DNA from: Paenibacillaceae bacterium GAS479
Lineage (GTDB): Bacteria > Bacillota > Bacilli > Paenibacillales > Paenibacillaceae
Direction: 5' to 3'
DNA: 64,000 nt
NCBI GenBank assembly: GCA_900105225.1
Contig: LT629764.1
Span: 4,918,501-4,982,500 of the forward strand
The notes under the pieces are model-generated. The model saw nothing but the letters and a program-made list of their open reading frames with translations. It had not been told where the DNA came from and made no database searches. Positions 25,782-34,223 of the stretch are shown one piece after another. The first letter of the stretch is position 1. The number at the start of each line of letters is the position of its first letter. A program made the translations under genes and the position numbers.

Positions 25782-27281
25782 TCAGATCGCCTGCGAGCGA
25801 GACAGGTCCTCGCGGATCAGATCCGCTGTCAGTTGGCCGCTCAGCGTGACCATCGGCACGCCGCCGCCCGGATGGGTTGAACCGCCGACAAAGTAGAGTC
25901 CTTCCAGCAGAGGGCTGCGGCTTGGGATTTTGAAGCCGCCGTTCAGCTTGCGGTCGGTCACAACGCCATAGATCGATCCGCCGTTCGCCCCGTAGAGCGA
26001 CTGCAGATCATCCGGGATGAATTGTTCCTCGTATACAATATGGGAGCGGAGATCCTCGGCTCCCATGCGCTCCAATTTGTCCAAAACGAGATCCCGGTAC
26101 GCTCTGCGATTCTCCTCCCAGCTCTCGCCTTGCTGGATCGGCGGCACATGAGTTAGTACGAACCAGTTCTCGCAGTCGTCAGGCGCCTGACTCGGATCAC
26201 TTTTGGAGGAGATGCCGACATAGACGGTGGGATCGACGGTTGGAACCCGATCCACGAACATATCGTGGAACTCCCGTTCCGGATTGCGGGAGAAAAAGAA
26301 ATTATGATGCTTGAATTGGTCATAGCTGCGGTTCACGCCGAGCAGCAGCACATGGCCCGATACGGATGGCTCAAATTTGCCGAGCTTAGCCATCTGGCGC
26401 TCGCTGCCGGAAACTTCCTTCAGTAAAGTGCGATGCGCCGGAATCGCCTCCATATTACAAACGACGATATCAGCATGCAGTTCTTCTCCGCTCGACAAAC
26501 GCACGCCGGAGGCGCGGCCGCCTGTCTCGATAATGCGCGTCACCTCGGCTCCCGTTCGTACAGGAACGCCAAGCTCCTGGAGCAGCTTGAGCTCTGCACG
26601 AGCAATCTCGTACATACCGCCTTTTACGAAGTAGATGCCAAGCCCCATTTGCACATAGACCAGCTGAGACAGTACGGCCGGCGCAGCATAAGGGGAGGAT
26701 CCAATATACATCGTGAAAAACTGAAAGATTTGGCGCAGATGGGGATGCAGCAAATGCTGCTCCGTCAGCTGGGAGACGGTTTTCAAGGGATCCATGGCGA
26801 ATAGCTCCCTGAGCGTATGCTGATGGCGCAAATCCGGCAAGCCGGATAGGGAGCGGCTGTAGACGCTTTTCATGCTTAGATCGTATTGTTTGCGACAGTA
26901 ATCTAGATAGCCAAGGAACCGCTCGCGATCCTCAGGAGATAGTTCACCGATTGCATCCAGCATCGCGGGCAAATCGCCCACTAGATCCAGTACAGTTCCA
27001 TCCTCATAGAGTCCTCTCCACTGCGGCTCAACTCTCTGAACTGTCAAGTAATCATGCAGATTGCGGCCTGCAGATTCGAAAAGCTTTTCCAGCGTCCATG
27101 GCATCGTAAGAATGGAAGGACCGGTATCAAACTGATAACCGAGACCTGAACGAATGTTAAGTTTGCCGCCTGCCCGCTCGTTTTTTTCGAGAACGGTCAC
27201 CTCATGACCGTCCGCACGCAGCCGGATTGCCGCTGATAGGCCAGCGAGTCCTCCTCCGACAACGATGATTTTTTTGCTCAT
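25782..27281 (-). CDS. crtP: Phytoene desaturase-family carotenoid oxidoreductase (CrtP/CrtN-like)
   Basis: A protein of 499 residues. An FAD-binding Rossmann motif lies at the N-terminus (IIVVGGGLAGLSAAIRL, then VLEKNERAGGKL and FDTGPSILTMP) and the carotenoid dehydrogenase signature at the C-terminus (YFVGGSTHPGGGVPMVTLSG). Members either desaturate the C30/C40 carotene or oxidise its end methyl group. Because it is divergent from crtQ- and crtO-like genes of the staphyloxanthin type, the CrtP (terminal oxidase) role is more likely, but the sequence alone does not separate CrtN from CrtP. Its start follows GGAGGAGG. No crtM is in the window. Confidence 0.85.
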   Translation of the reverse strand: MSKKIIVVGGGLAGLSAAIRLRADGHEVTVLEKNERAGGKLNIRSGLGYQFDTGPSILTMPWTLEKLFESAGRNLHDYLTVQRVEPQWRGLYEDGTVLDLVGDLPAMLDAIGELSPEDRERFLGYLDYCRKQYDLSMKSVYSRSLSGLPDLRHQHTLRELFAMDPLKTVSQLTEQHLLHPHLRQIFQFFTMYIGSSPYAAPAVLSQLVYVQMGLGIYFVKGGMYEIARAELKLLQELGVPVRTGAEVTRIIETGGRASGVRLSSGEELHADIVVCNMEAIPAHRTLLKEVSGSERQMAKLGKFEPSVSGHVLLLGVNRSYDQFKHHNFFFSRNPEREFHDMFVDRVPTVDPTVYVGISSKSDPSQAPDDCENWFVLTHVPPIQQGESWEENRRAYRDLVLDKLERMGAEDLRSHIVYEEQFIPDDLQSLYGANGGSIYGVVTDRKLNGGFKIPSRSPLLEGLYFVGGSTHPGGGVPMVTLSGQLTADLIREDLSRSQAI

Positions 27282-27452
27282 CTCAAGTTCCTCCTCCGTA
27301 TTGAAAGGTTAAAAGGTTCAGGATCGTCTATACTAGGTAGAATCACGAAATCTCCCGTTTTCCTCTTTTAACCATTGTGGGCGGGATTTCAGCAGGTAAT
27401 ACCTCGTTATAGTTAAAAGTTTTTGAGGATAGAGCGGATAGGGAGGAAAGTG

Positions 27453-28910
27453 ATGAACTTCGAATGGTTCGTGAGCTTGGGTCTGCTGGCCTGCGGGAGC
27501 CTGCTGTTATCCGAGAGAAGACTGAAGGCAGCCCGTCTGGACGCTAAGCAGCAAGTGGATGAATCTTTTGGCGAGGCTCGTTCGTCAGCGGAAAAGGAAG
27601 TTGCCAAACCGGACTGGAGCGTCATTATTCCGGCGCGAGATGAGGCGGATAATTTGGCTGTTCTGCTACCGCTGCTCGCCAAGCAGACCGTTCCTCCTAT
27701 TGAGATTATCGTCGTTGATGATGGCTCAAAAGACGGCACAGCCGAGACGGCCGCCGCCTATCCCGGCGTAACCGTTATAACGGCGGGCGAGCTGCCGCAT
27801 GGCTGGCGCGGCAAAAACTGGGCTTGCAGCCGAGGTGCAGAAACGGCCCGTGGGAGCAGGCTGCTTTTTCTTGACGCAGATACGCGTCCGGCGGAGGGGT
27901 TTTTGGCTGCGGCATGGAATGCCTGTGGCCCAGGTATTTGCCTGACGATCCAGCCTTGGCATGTGACAGGCAGCCTGCGGGAGCAGCTTTCCGCCTTTTT
28001 AAATTCGGCCGTTCTGGCTGGCTCGGGTAGATTCATAGCCGGAAGATGGCCGGACGAACAAAAGCTTAACAAAAATAGACCCCGTCGTTTGGAGCAAGTG
28101 CAGGGGGAGTCATCCGCTCCAGCGTCAATTAAGGAACGGGAGGGGCGGCGCAGCAGATGGGGGCTACAGATGCTGGGGAGGGTCCGCGCCCAGCGTTTGC
28201 CCGGAGCATTCGGGCCGTGTCTGGCTTGTGACCGAATGGACTATGAGGCGGTTGGTGGACATGCTTCCGTAAGGGGCGAGGTGCTGGATCACGATCGATT
28301 GGCGCGAAGATTTTTCGAGCAAGGCATGATGAGCCGCGCCATGCTCGGCGGGCGACTACTGAAGTTCCGCATGTACAGCAGTGGCTGGGGAGAGATGACA
28401 TCCGGCTGGGCCAAAAGCATCGCGCTCGGCGCAGGCGGATCGCCGCTCCCTGCGCTGCTGCTTATGATTTTATGGATCAGTGGACTGGCGGGAGCCGCAG
28501 TCGGGATCGGCACGGAGCTTGTACAGCTCTTGCGAGAGCTATCACAAGGCGGGCCGGCGAACGGAGCAGCGCTCGCGCCGTCCGCGCTGCCGTCCATGCA
28601 CACAGCGCACGATGCGATCGCACTGTCAGACATGCCCGCAGCGTCAACGCCACTAGGCATGCAGACAGCGCTCGATGCGATCGCACTGCCAAACATGCTC
28701 ACAGCATTTAGCGCGTCCATGCTGTTGTACATTCTCGCCGCGCTAGCGGCATGGAAGGTTTGGCGGCATGCGGGCTCTTTCGGATGGATAGCTGCGCTCT
28801 TTTATCCGCTGCCTTTGATTTATTTTATCGTAGTGTTCATCTACTCTCTCTATCGCTCCTATATTCGCCGCAGGGTGAGCTGGAAGGGTAGGGACCTCGA
28901 TGTGGCCTGA
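27453..28910 (+). CDS. crtQ: Glycosyltransferase family 2, carotenoid type (CrtQ-like)
   Basis: A protein of 485 residues from ATG 27453, which has GGGAGGAAAG upstream. A membrane segment at the N-terminus, then a GT2 domain (SVIIPARDEADNL, VVDDGSKDGTAE, LFLDADTRPAEGF, and later EVLDHDRLARRF), and C-terminal membrane segments. The GT2 family with CrtO next door fits glycosyl-diaponeurosporenoate synthesis in the staphyloxanthin pathway. Two oddities: a basic linker near residues 205-235 and a repeated insertion at about 363-419 (MHTAHDAIAL, MQTALDAIAL), placed between two membrane segments. It overlaps the next gene by 11 bases. Confidence 0.82.
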   Translation: MNFEWFVSLGLLACGSLLLSERRLKAARLDAKQQVDESFGEARSSAEKEVAKPDWSVIIPARDEADNLAVLLPLLAKQTVPPIEIIVVDDGSKDGTAETAAAYPGVTVITAGELPHGWRGKNWACSRGAETARGSRLLFLDADTRPAEGFLAAAWNACGPGICLTIQPWHVTGSLREQLSAFLNSAVLAGSGRFIAGRWPDEQKLNKNRPRRLEQVQGESSAPASIKEREGRRSRWGLQMLGRVRAQRLPGAFGPCLACDRMDYEAVGGHASVRGEVLDHDRLARRFFEQGMMSRAMLGGRLLKFRMYSSGWGEMTSGWAKSIALGAGGSPLPALLLMILWISGLAGAAVGIGTELVQLLRELSQGGPANGAALAPSALPSMHTAHDAIALSDMPAASTPLGMQTALDAIALPNMLTAFSASMLLYILAALAAWKVWRHAGSFGWIAALFYPLPLIYFIVVFIYSLYRSYIRRRVSWKGRDLDVA

Positions 28911-29385
28911 GCTTGGGACAACAGCGGTTATTGTCCTTGATGCGGCGGTCTGGCTGATGCTGCATGCGCTAGCCGTCACCTTCGCGATGCGCATCCCGTG
29001 GCAGAGATTGAACAAAGACGGCCCCCTGACTCGCCTTCGTCCTTTTGAACAAGATGGCCGCTGGTACGAACGCTGGCTGAAAATTCACCTCTGGAAAGAT
29101 TTTCTTCCAGATGGAGGAAGCTGGGTGAAGGCCGGGTTTGCCAAGCGCAAGCTGCAGGCCAGAAACCGTGACTACCTGCAAAGATTTGCGGCAGAGACGC
29201 GTAGAGGCGAGCTGACTCACTGGATGTTGTTCCTTCCTTTACCCATTTTCATAGGATGGAATAACGCGTTAGGCATGCTTATCATGGTGATTTATTGTCT
29301 TATCGCGAACATTCCTTGTATTCTCGTGCAACGCTACAATCGGGCGCGTCTATTGAAAGTCATGTCGCGAGGGCGGCGATTGTGA
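28900..29385 (+). CDS. crtO: Glycosyl-carotenoid acyltransferase (CrtO-like)
   Basis: A protein of 161 residues with two hydrophobic ends and the CrtO blocks WYERWLKIHLWKDFLPDGG, GFAKRKL, then ETRRGELTHW and a terminal QRYNRARL. In Staphylococcus, CrtO esterifies the sugar of glycosyl-diaponeurosporenoate with a fatty acid, the last step of staphyloxanthin synthesis. It overlaps crtQ by 11 bases, so the two should be made together. The final product in this organism may differ. Confidence 0.88.
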   Translation: MWPELGTTAVIVLDAAVWLMLHALAVTFAMRIPWQRLNKDGPLTRLRPFEQDGRWYERWLKIHLWKDFLPDGGSWVKAGFAKRKLQARNRDYLQRFAAETRRGELTHWMLFLPLPIFIGWNNALGMLIMVIYCLIANIPCILVQRYNRARLLKVMSRGRRL

Positions 29386-29447
29386 TATTCTAGATGGTGA
29401 TATTGGACAGATTGGAAGAATAGAAATAGAGGAGCTGTCTAGCAGGA

Positions 29448-30629
29448 ATGGAATTTGATGTGCAGTACATAAGCTTCTTCGTCATTCAGACGGATGGAGA
29501 GGGCACGGACTCCGGCAAGCGGTTCCGACATTTTCAGACGATGGATGGCGAGGATTACGAAGACAGTCCGCTAAAAGAGTTCCTGAGCGGGGAGTTCGCG
29601 CGCATAGTGAAGCGCAAGGCTGAGCGTCATCCCGTCTCGGAGTCGGTGCCGACGAAGATCGGCCGATTCCGGGTGGAGCCCGGCTACGAGCTGGACAGCA
29701 ACCCGGATTACAATCTGCTGCAGCGGCTTAGGAGCGCAGATACGGCGGAGCGATTCCATGGCATAGCCGACGAGCTGGTGCGCATCTATATGGACACCTC
29801 CGCCGTGCGCGGCGGTGCGCTTATTGCTGTGCAGGCGACGTTGTCCAAGCTGTTCGACACCCCGTTCCTATTTTTGTTAAAATGCGATTTTGAGTCCAAA
29901 ATCGCGCGGATCGCCGATGAACGCAGCCTGATCTCTACTGTCGAAATGGCCATCAGCGCTCGCAGCATCAAGTCTATCCAGTACCCGCATATGCCGGAGG
30001 AAGGCATGCTTGAGCCTTGGGAGGTTAAGATCCACCAGGCTTCCCATGCCCGTTACTTTGAGGATTTCCTGAAGTTTGTCAGTTATGAGCGGCCGTTGCC
30101 GGAGGTTATGGGTGAGCAGGTGCTGGACATGGTGCAGCAGTACATGACGGACAAGTGGCAGGACGACGTAAGTCCTCTCCGCAAGGAAGAGGAGGAGGCG
30201 GTCGAGATTTGGGCAGCTTCTGATAAAAGAGAGCTGTTAGAGCGCTGGACGCCGGAGCAAGTGTACGCTGCGTCTGCCGTGCTCGTAGAGCAGAAGGAGG
30301 ATCTGGGCCTCAGCTTCAAGCTGGGAGGCGTCCAGGTCAAAGGACTGCTGACTGACTTCGGTCAGTCGCTGCATTTTGCTCGTCACAATGGCCGTTATGT
30401 CGCTGTGATCGAAGGGGATTTCTTTCAATTCGAGCGTGGAATTTCGCCAGTAGAACTCCTTCATCCGCCCGAGCTTGTGCAGGTGATGGAAGTTATTGGA
30501 CAGGATAGCCTTCAAGATGACGCAGCTGACCCCGCTTCATCAGGAGATGGAAGCAGCGATAGCGTTGTCGCAGGGTCAGGTCACGAGAATTCGGCGGTTA
30601 ACAACAACGGTGATGATGTTCCTTGGTAA
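29448..30629 (+). CDS. DUF3900-like protein
   Basis: A protein of 393 residues without signal or membrane segments. The N-terminus MEFDVQYISFFVIQ and the block VPTKIGRFRVEPGYELDSNP look like the DUF3900 family found in Bacillales; its function is unknown. The C-terminal 40 residues (DDAADPASSGDGSSDSVVAG) are acidic and low in complexity, probably disordered. A ribosome site GAGGAGC lies upstream. It is followed by Lin0512 and uppP on the same strand with short gaps of about 30 bases, suggesting one operon. Confidence 0.75.
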   Translation: MEFDVQYISFFVIQTDGEGTDSGKRFRHFQTMDGEDYEDSPLKEFLSGEFARIVKRKAERHPVSESVPTKIGRFRVEPGYELDSNPDYNLLQRLRSADTAERFHGIADELVRIYMDTSAVRGGALIAVQATLSKLFDTPFLFLLKCDFESKIARIADERSLISTVEMAISARSIKSIQYPHMPEEGMLEPWEVKIHQASHARYFEDFLKFVSYERPLPEVMGEQVLDMVQQYMTDKWQDDVSPLRKEEEEAVEIWAASDKRELLERWTPEQVYAASAVLVEQKEDLGLSFKLGGVQVKGLLTDFGQSLHFARHNGRYVAVIEGDFFQFERGISPVELLHPPELVQVMEVIGQDSLQDDAADPASSGDGSSDSVVAGSGHENSAVNNNGDDVPW

Positions 30630-30659
30630 AAGGAGCGGCATAGAGAAGGAGAGGCGACT

Positions 30660-31019
30660 ATGCAACAAGTAATGTTCATCGAGCTTGGCATGGGAACGGA
30701 TTTACATGGACAAAACGTGACTAAAGCGGCGGTTAGAGCCGTTCAAGACGCAATCCATCGCAATTCGATGCCGGGCTTACGGACGGTACTGCCGGGCGGC
30801 AGCCTGGACAACATGAAGGTCAGAGTTAAGCTGGCTGTGCCTTGCGATGAGGATAAGCTTGATGTAGAGGCAGTTAAGGCAGAGCTGCCTTACGGCCAGG
30901 TCGAGGTTCAAATTATGCCGGGCGGAATGTTGACGTCCAGTGGTATTATTTTAGAGGACAAGGAAGATCGCAATGATCTTATCTATGTCGTGCTTGCCTC
31001 CGTTGAGGCGGGCTACTAA
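30660..31019 (+). CDS. Lin0512 family protein
   Basis: A protein of 119 residues matching the Lin0512 family: FIELGMGTDLHGQNVTKAAVRAV, then PGGSLDNMKVRVKLAVP and GMLTSSGIILEDKEDRN. These are small conserved proteins of unknown function found in Firmicutes and proteobacteria. Spaced about 30 bases from each neighbour. Confidence 0.85.
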   Translation: MQQVMFIELGMGTDLHGQNVTKAAVRAVQDAIHRNSMPGLRTVLPGGSLDNMKVRVKLAVPCDEDKLDVEAVKAELPYGQVEVQIMPGGMLTSSGIILEDKEDRNDLIYVVLASVEAGY

Positions 31020-31052
31020 AGAAAGACTATGAAAGAGCGGGGAGTGTAGTGA

Positions 31053-31844
31053 GTGGATTATATCAAGGCAATCATTCTAGCCATTGTCGAAGGACTAACT
31101 GAATTCCTGCCGGTGTCATCAACTGGCCATATGATTCTCGTTGCCGATCTGTTGAACTTTGTCGGTGAGCGCGCTAAGACGTTTGAAGTTGTCGTTCAGT
31201 TGGGGGCGGTATTGGCTGTATTCGTATTGTATTTCAAGCGGTTTATCGGGTTTCTTAAATTTGATTTTTCCAAAGGCGCTGGTCTGAACGCGATCCATGT
31301 CGCTCTGGGCATGATTCCTGCAGGTGTGATGGGCGTGCTGCTGCATGGCTTCATCAAGCAGTATTTGTTCGGCACGGCTACCGTGCTGGTCGCGCTTATT
31401 GCCGGTGGTGTGTTGATGATCGCAGCGGAGCAGTACCAGAAGCGGCATGTCCCTTCCGCCGAAACGGTGGATGATATTACGTACAAACAAGCTTTTGGCA
31501 TCGGTGTCTTCCAAATTCTTGCGCTCTGGTCGGGCTTCTCCCGTTCAGGCTCGACAATTTCTGGCGGCATCTTCATGGGTACGAGCCAGAAGGCAGCGGC
31601 GGACTTCACGTTCATCCTGTCCGTGCCGATGATGCTTGGGGCGACAGGAGTGGATCTGTACAAGAGCCGCGACCTGCTTGTGCCAGAGGATTATGGACTG
31701 TTTCTTCTCGGTCTCGTCGTTTCGTTTGTAGTTGGCCTGATCGCAGTTGTTACTTTTATCAATCTGATCAAAAAGCTCAAGCTGAGCTGGTTCGCATACT
31801 ACCGGTTCGGCCTTGCCGCTATCTTCTTTTTGTTCCTGATGTAA
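31053..31844 (+). CDS. uppP: Undecaprenyl-diphosphatase UppP/BacA
   Basis: A protein of 263 residues and about eight membrane segments. It removes phosphate from undecaprenyl diphosphate to recycle the carrier lipid for wall polymers, and extra copies confer bacitracin tolerance. Both active-site blocks are present: EGLTEFLPVSSTGHM (residues 13-27) and LWSGFSRSGSTISGG. The start is GTG 31053 behind GCGGGGAG. A strong terminator follows. Confidence 0.95.
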   Translation: MDYIKAIILAIVEGLTEFLPVSSTGHMILVADLLNFVGERAKTFEVVVQLGAVLAVFVLYFKRFIGFLKFDFSKGAGLNAIHVALGMIPAGVMGVLLHGFIKQYLFGTATVLVALIAGGVLMIAAEQYQKRHVPSAETVDDITYKQAFGIGVFQILALWSGFSRSGSTISGGIFMGTSQKAAADFTFILSVPMMLGATGVDLYKSRDLLVPEDYGLFLLGLVVSFVVGLIAVVTFINLIKKLKLSWFAYYRFGLAAIFFLFLM

Positions 31845-31865
31845 GCACATAGGCAGGCGCAGCAA

Positions 31866-31905
31866 GCCGGCTCTCGCATTTTGATGCGAGGGCCGGCTTT
31901 TTGTT
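31866..31905 (+). terminator. Rho-independent terminator of uppP
   Basis: GCCGGCTCTCGCA (31866-31878) pairs with TGCGAGGGCCGGC (31885-31897), then TTTTTG. Confidence 0.9.
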
Positions 31906-32058
31906 TAGTTTGTATGCTTTCCTGTTGGATTGCTGAAATTCCTGGCAGGAGGGGCTTTTGCGTTGGCTTCCGGCCTGTGGCTGCTCTCGGCGAACATCAT
32001 TCAACAGAGTGTAATTCCGCAATAGTGTTAGCGAAGCCTTTCGGTTACGGGAGGGTCC

Positions 32059-32289
32059 ATTGTCGCACCGGAAACGCTGCGCGAAGCTACTGCTCAATTC
32101 TCAGAAGCACTGGACTTGGCGCAGCTGCAAGCTTTCTGCCAATGGAATCTGGCAAGACATAAATGGCCAACTCAATTATTCATTCTGGATGTTTTGCCTC
32201 GAACGGTCGTTGATAAGGTGAACAAGAAGCGGCTACGCATGCAGCTATCCAATCTTTTTTGCAAAGATGAAGGTAAAAGTGATTATTAA
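32059..32289 (+). pseudogene. C-terminal remnant of an acyl-CoA synthetase/AMP ligase
   Basis: A reading frame without a usable start encodes about 76 residues, including LQAFCQWNLARHKWPTQLF followed by ILDVLPRTVVDKVNKKRLR. This is the C-terminal subdomain of AMP-forming acyl-CoA ligases, whose standard form is LARFKxP...LPRTxxGKVxxxxLR; the usual Gly before the catalytic Lys is replaced (VVDKV for TGKV). No sign of the large N-terminal domain is present in the 150 bases upstream. It looks like a leftover at the left edge of the AT-rich accessory stretch. Confidence 0.6.
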
Positions 32290-32351
32290 ATGTGGCTTTT
32301 TCCATGACCACAACGTCTAACTAGATATAAACAGAAAGGAGGCATACCCGA

Positions 32352-33542
32352 ATACACTTACAAAATGAAGAAACATTCGAATCGTTATATTTTCAATATT
32401 TTGATCGAATACACCGAATAATCTGCTTGAAAAAAGGTTCTGAGGACGCAGAAGACTTAGCTCATAAAGTTTTTGTTAAAGCCTTAGAGCACGGACCTAT
32501 GTTTCGGAATCAATGCAGTCCGTTCACTTGGCTATATCGCATTACGATGAACACGATTATCGATGAATTTCGTAAGGTCCAAAATCGTAAGCGAGAAGAG
32601 AATTTCTCATTTGAATCTGCCCTATTATCTAAGGATTTTACAACCAATGTAGAAATGAGAATTGATTTATCGAGTGCATTGAAGAATTTTAATGAATTAG
32701 ATCGGGAGATTATTACGCTTAGGTTTTTCATTGATTGTTCTTTTGAAGAGATTGCATCGATTGTTGGAATGCGCAAAAGCGCTGTAAAGAACAGACTGTA
32801 TCGAGCATTAGGTAGGCTGCGCACGGAATTACTCGATTGGGGAGGCTGTAAGCCGATGTCAGTTGGTGAATGGATCAGTCTGGTAAATGTATTAGAAGAT
32901 AAGGATAATGCCGTTGGGAACAGAGCCGTAACAGAAGAAATCTTTAATGAGCTTAAAGTCAACTTAGACAAAATCACGGACCATATTGGACCGCTAAACA
33001 AAAAAATTAGTATTGAAATATATCCAGATATAGATACATTTCACGCTCAGACGGGAAAGCCGAATGGACCAGATTGGTATATTGCGATGCTGGCGAATGA
33101 TGGATCAACCATAAAAATGGTTTCGCCCCTTAACCCAGGACCGCTACATTCCTATCAATCCGTAATAAAAGCTGCACTAAGCCTTTTTGCTACAGCAGTC
33201 ACTCTTGCTATTAACAAAGAGATCCCACTATGGCTTAGAGCAGGCATTGGTCATTATGAAGTTAATCATGCTTGGGGCGACCTTTCAAAAGAAGTAAAAT
33301 CATACCTGCAGTAAGGCGCTATTCCAAGTTTAATTGAACTTGATGGAGATTGGGGTGATTTTACAGATCGTAAGGGGCATATGTATTCATTTTCGATTGT
33401 GGAATATATTGTATCGACATACGGATATGAACAGTTGAGAGCGTTTATTCGCAATCCAAGCGCATATGCTGATATATTTGCGTGTTCACAGGCTGAATTC
33501 GAGGAAAAGTGGCTAAATTATTTATCGTTAAAATTTGCATAG
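32352..33542 (+). pseudogene. ECF sigma factor fused to peptidase_MA-like domain, decayed
   Basis: Homology to ECF sigma region 2 (FESLYFQYFDRIHRI, then EDAEDLAHKVFVKAL, FTWLYRITMNTIIDEFRK) and region 4 (LDREIITLRFFIDCSFEEIA, SIVGMRKSAVKNRLYRALGRL) is followed by a gluzincin-like domain (IEIYPDIDTFH, IPLWLRAGIGHYEVNH). The SD AGGAGG is followed nine bases later by ATA (32352), where an ATG is expected; the next in-frame start is TTG 32427, inside region 2. A TAA (33312-33314) interrupts the frame after LQ, yet homologous-looking sequence (LIELDGDWGDF, FSIVEYIVSTYGYEQLRAFI) continues in the same frame to TAG at 33540. The expected HExxH is absent (SLFATA). AT-rich. Start loss plus nonsense indicate decay; readthrough cannot be excluded. 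Confidence 0.75.
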
Positions 33543-33733
33543 CGGTAATCTTGCAAGTCCATCCGACATAGGGTGGTCTTTAAATTTTTGATAAAATGAT
33601 CATGCCTATATAGGGTAATATAAGTGAGATGGAATGGCCGAGTTCATTTAATTTAAAACTTATCTTTTGGCTAGCCTAAGGGGGAAGAGTACACCTCTAT
33701 TGAACCTGGCTTCCAAGGGCGAACGAAACTTTT

Positions 33734-33909
33734 TTGTATGATTTATCGTACAAAAAACGGTTAGGAGCCGGCACTTTTCAACACTTTGTGTGATAAAACA
33801 TACAAAACCGAGCTTTCGTCTTCTATGCCCAGCCAAATTGTACGATTTATCGTATAAAATCCAGAAAATCAGCACGGCCCGAGTGCATTTTGAGTGAAAA
33901 ATCATACAA
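33734..33909. repeat. Palindromic array C (4 cores, 52 bp)
   Basis: Four 20-nt imperfect palindromes of the type TTGTATGATTTATCGTACAA begin at 33734, 33786, 33838 and 33890, exactly 52 bases apart. Linkers are divergent. The core sequence differs from arrays A and B, but the core length and period match. They lie in the 680-base gene-free stretch 33543-34223, which otherwise holds nothing I recognise. Confidence 0.8.
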
Positions 33910-34223
33910 ATTGTGCAGGACCCTATCAATCCTAATGACATCACTGTAAAGCCCGACCAAATGGGCGGAGATTGTGGTTGAAGCACTGCCGAAAGGCAAG
34001 TAGCGGGCAGAGATTAGCGGGATACACATGCAGGGCTATCTAACGGATAGATATACTCAGGTGCCATTTTAATCGGATTGTAACAGCTGTTCAATGCTAC
34101 TACTATCGTGTCGTTTCGTATACAAACTTTGAACCCCCGATACTTTCTAACACGAGCTTAAACTCTTCCACACCATACCAATGTAAGGCAAAGATCTGCA
34201 AGTCGGTCTGGATAAGTGTTCCA

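Noticed and set aside
31881-32162. Possible protein of 93 residues after uppP
   Set aside because: It starts within the uppP terminator, lacks a ribosome site, and overlaps the ligase remnant in another frame.
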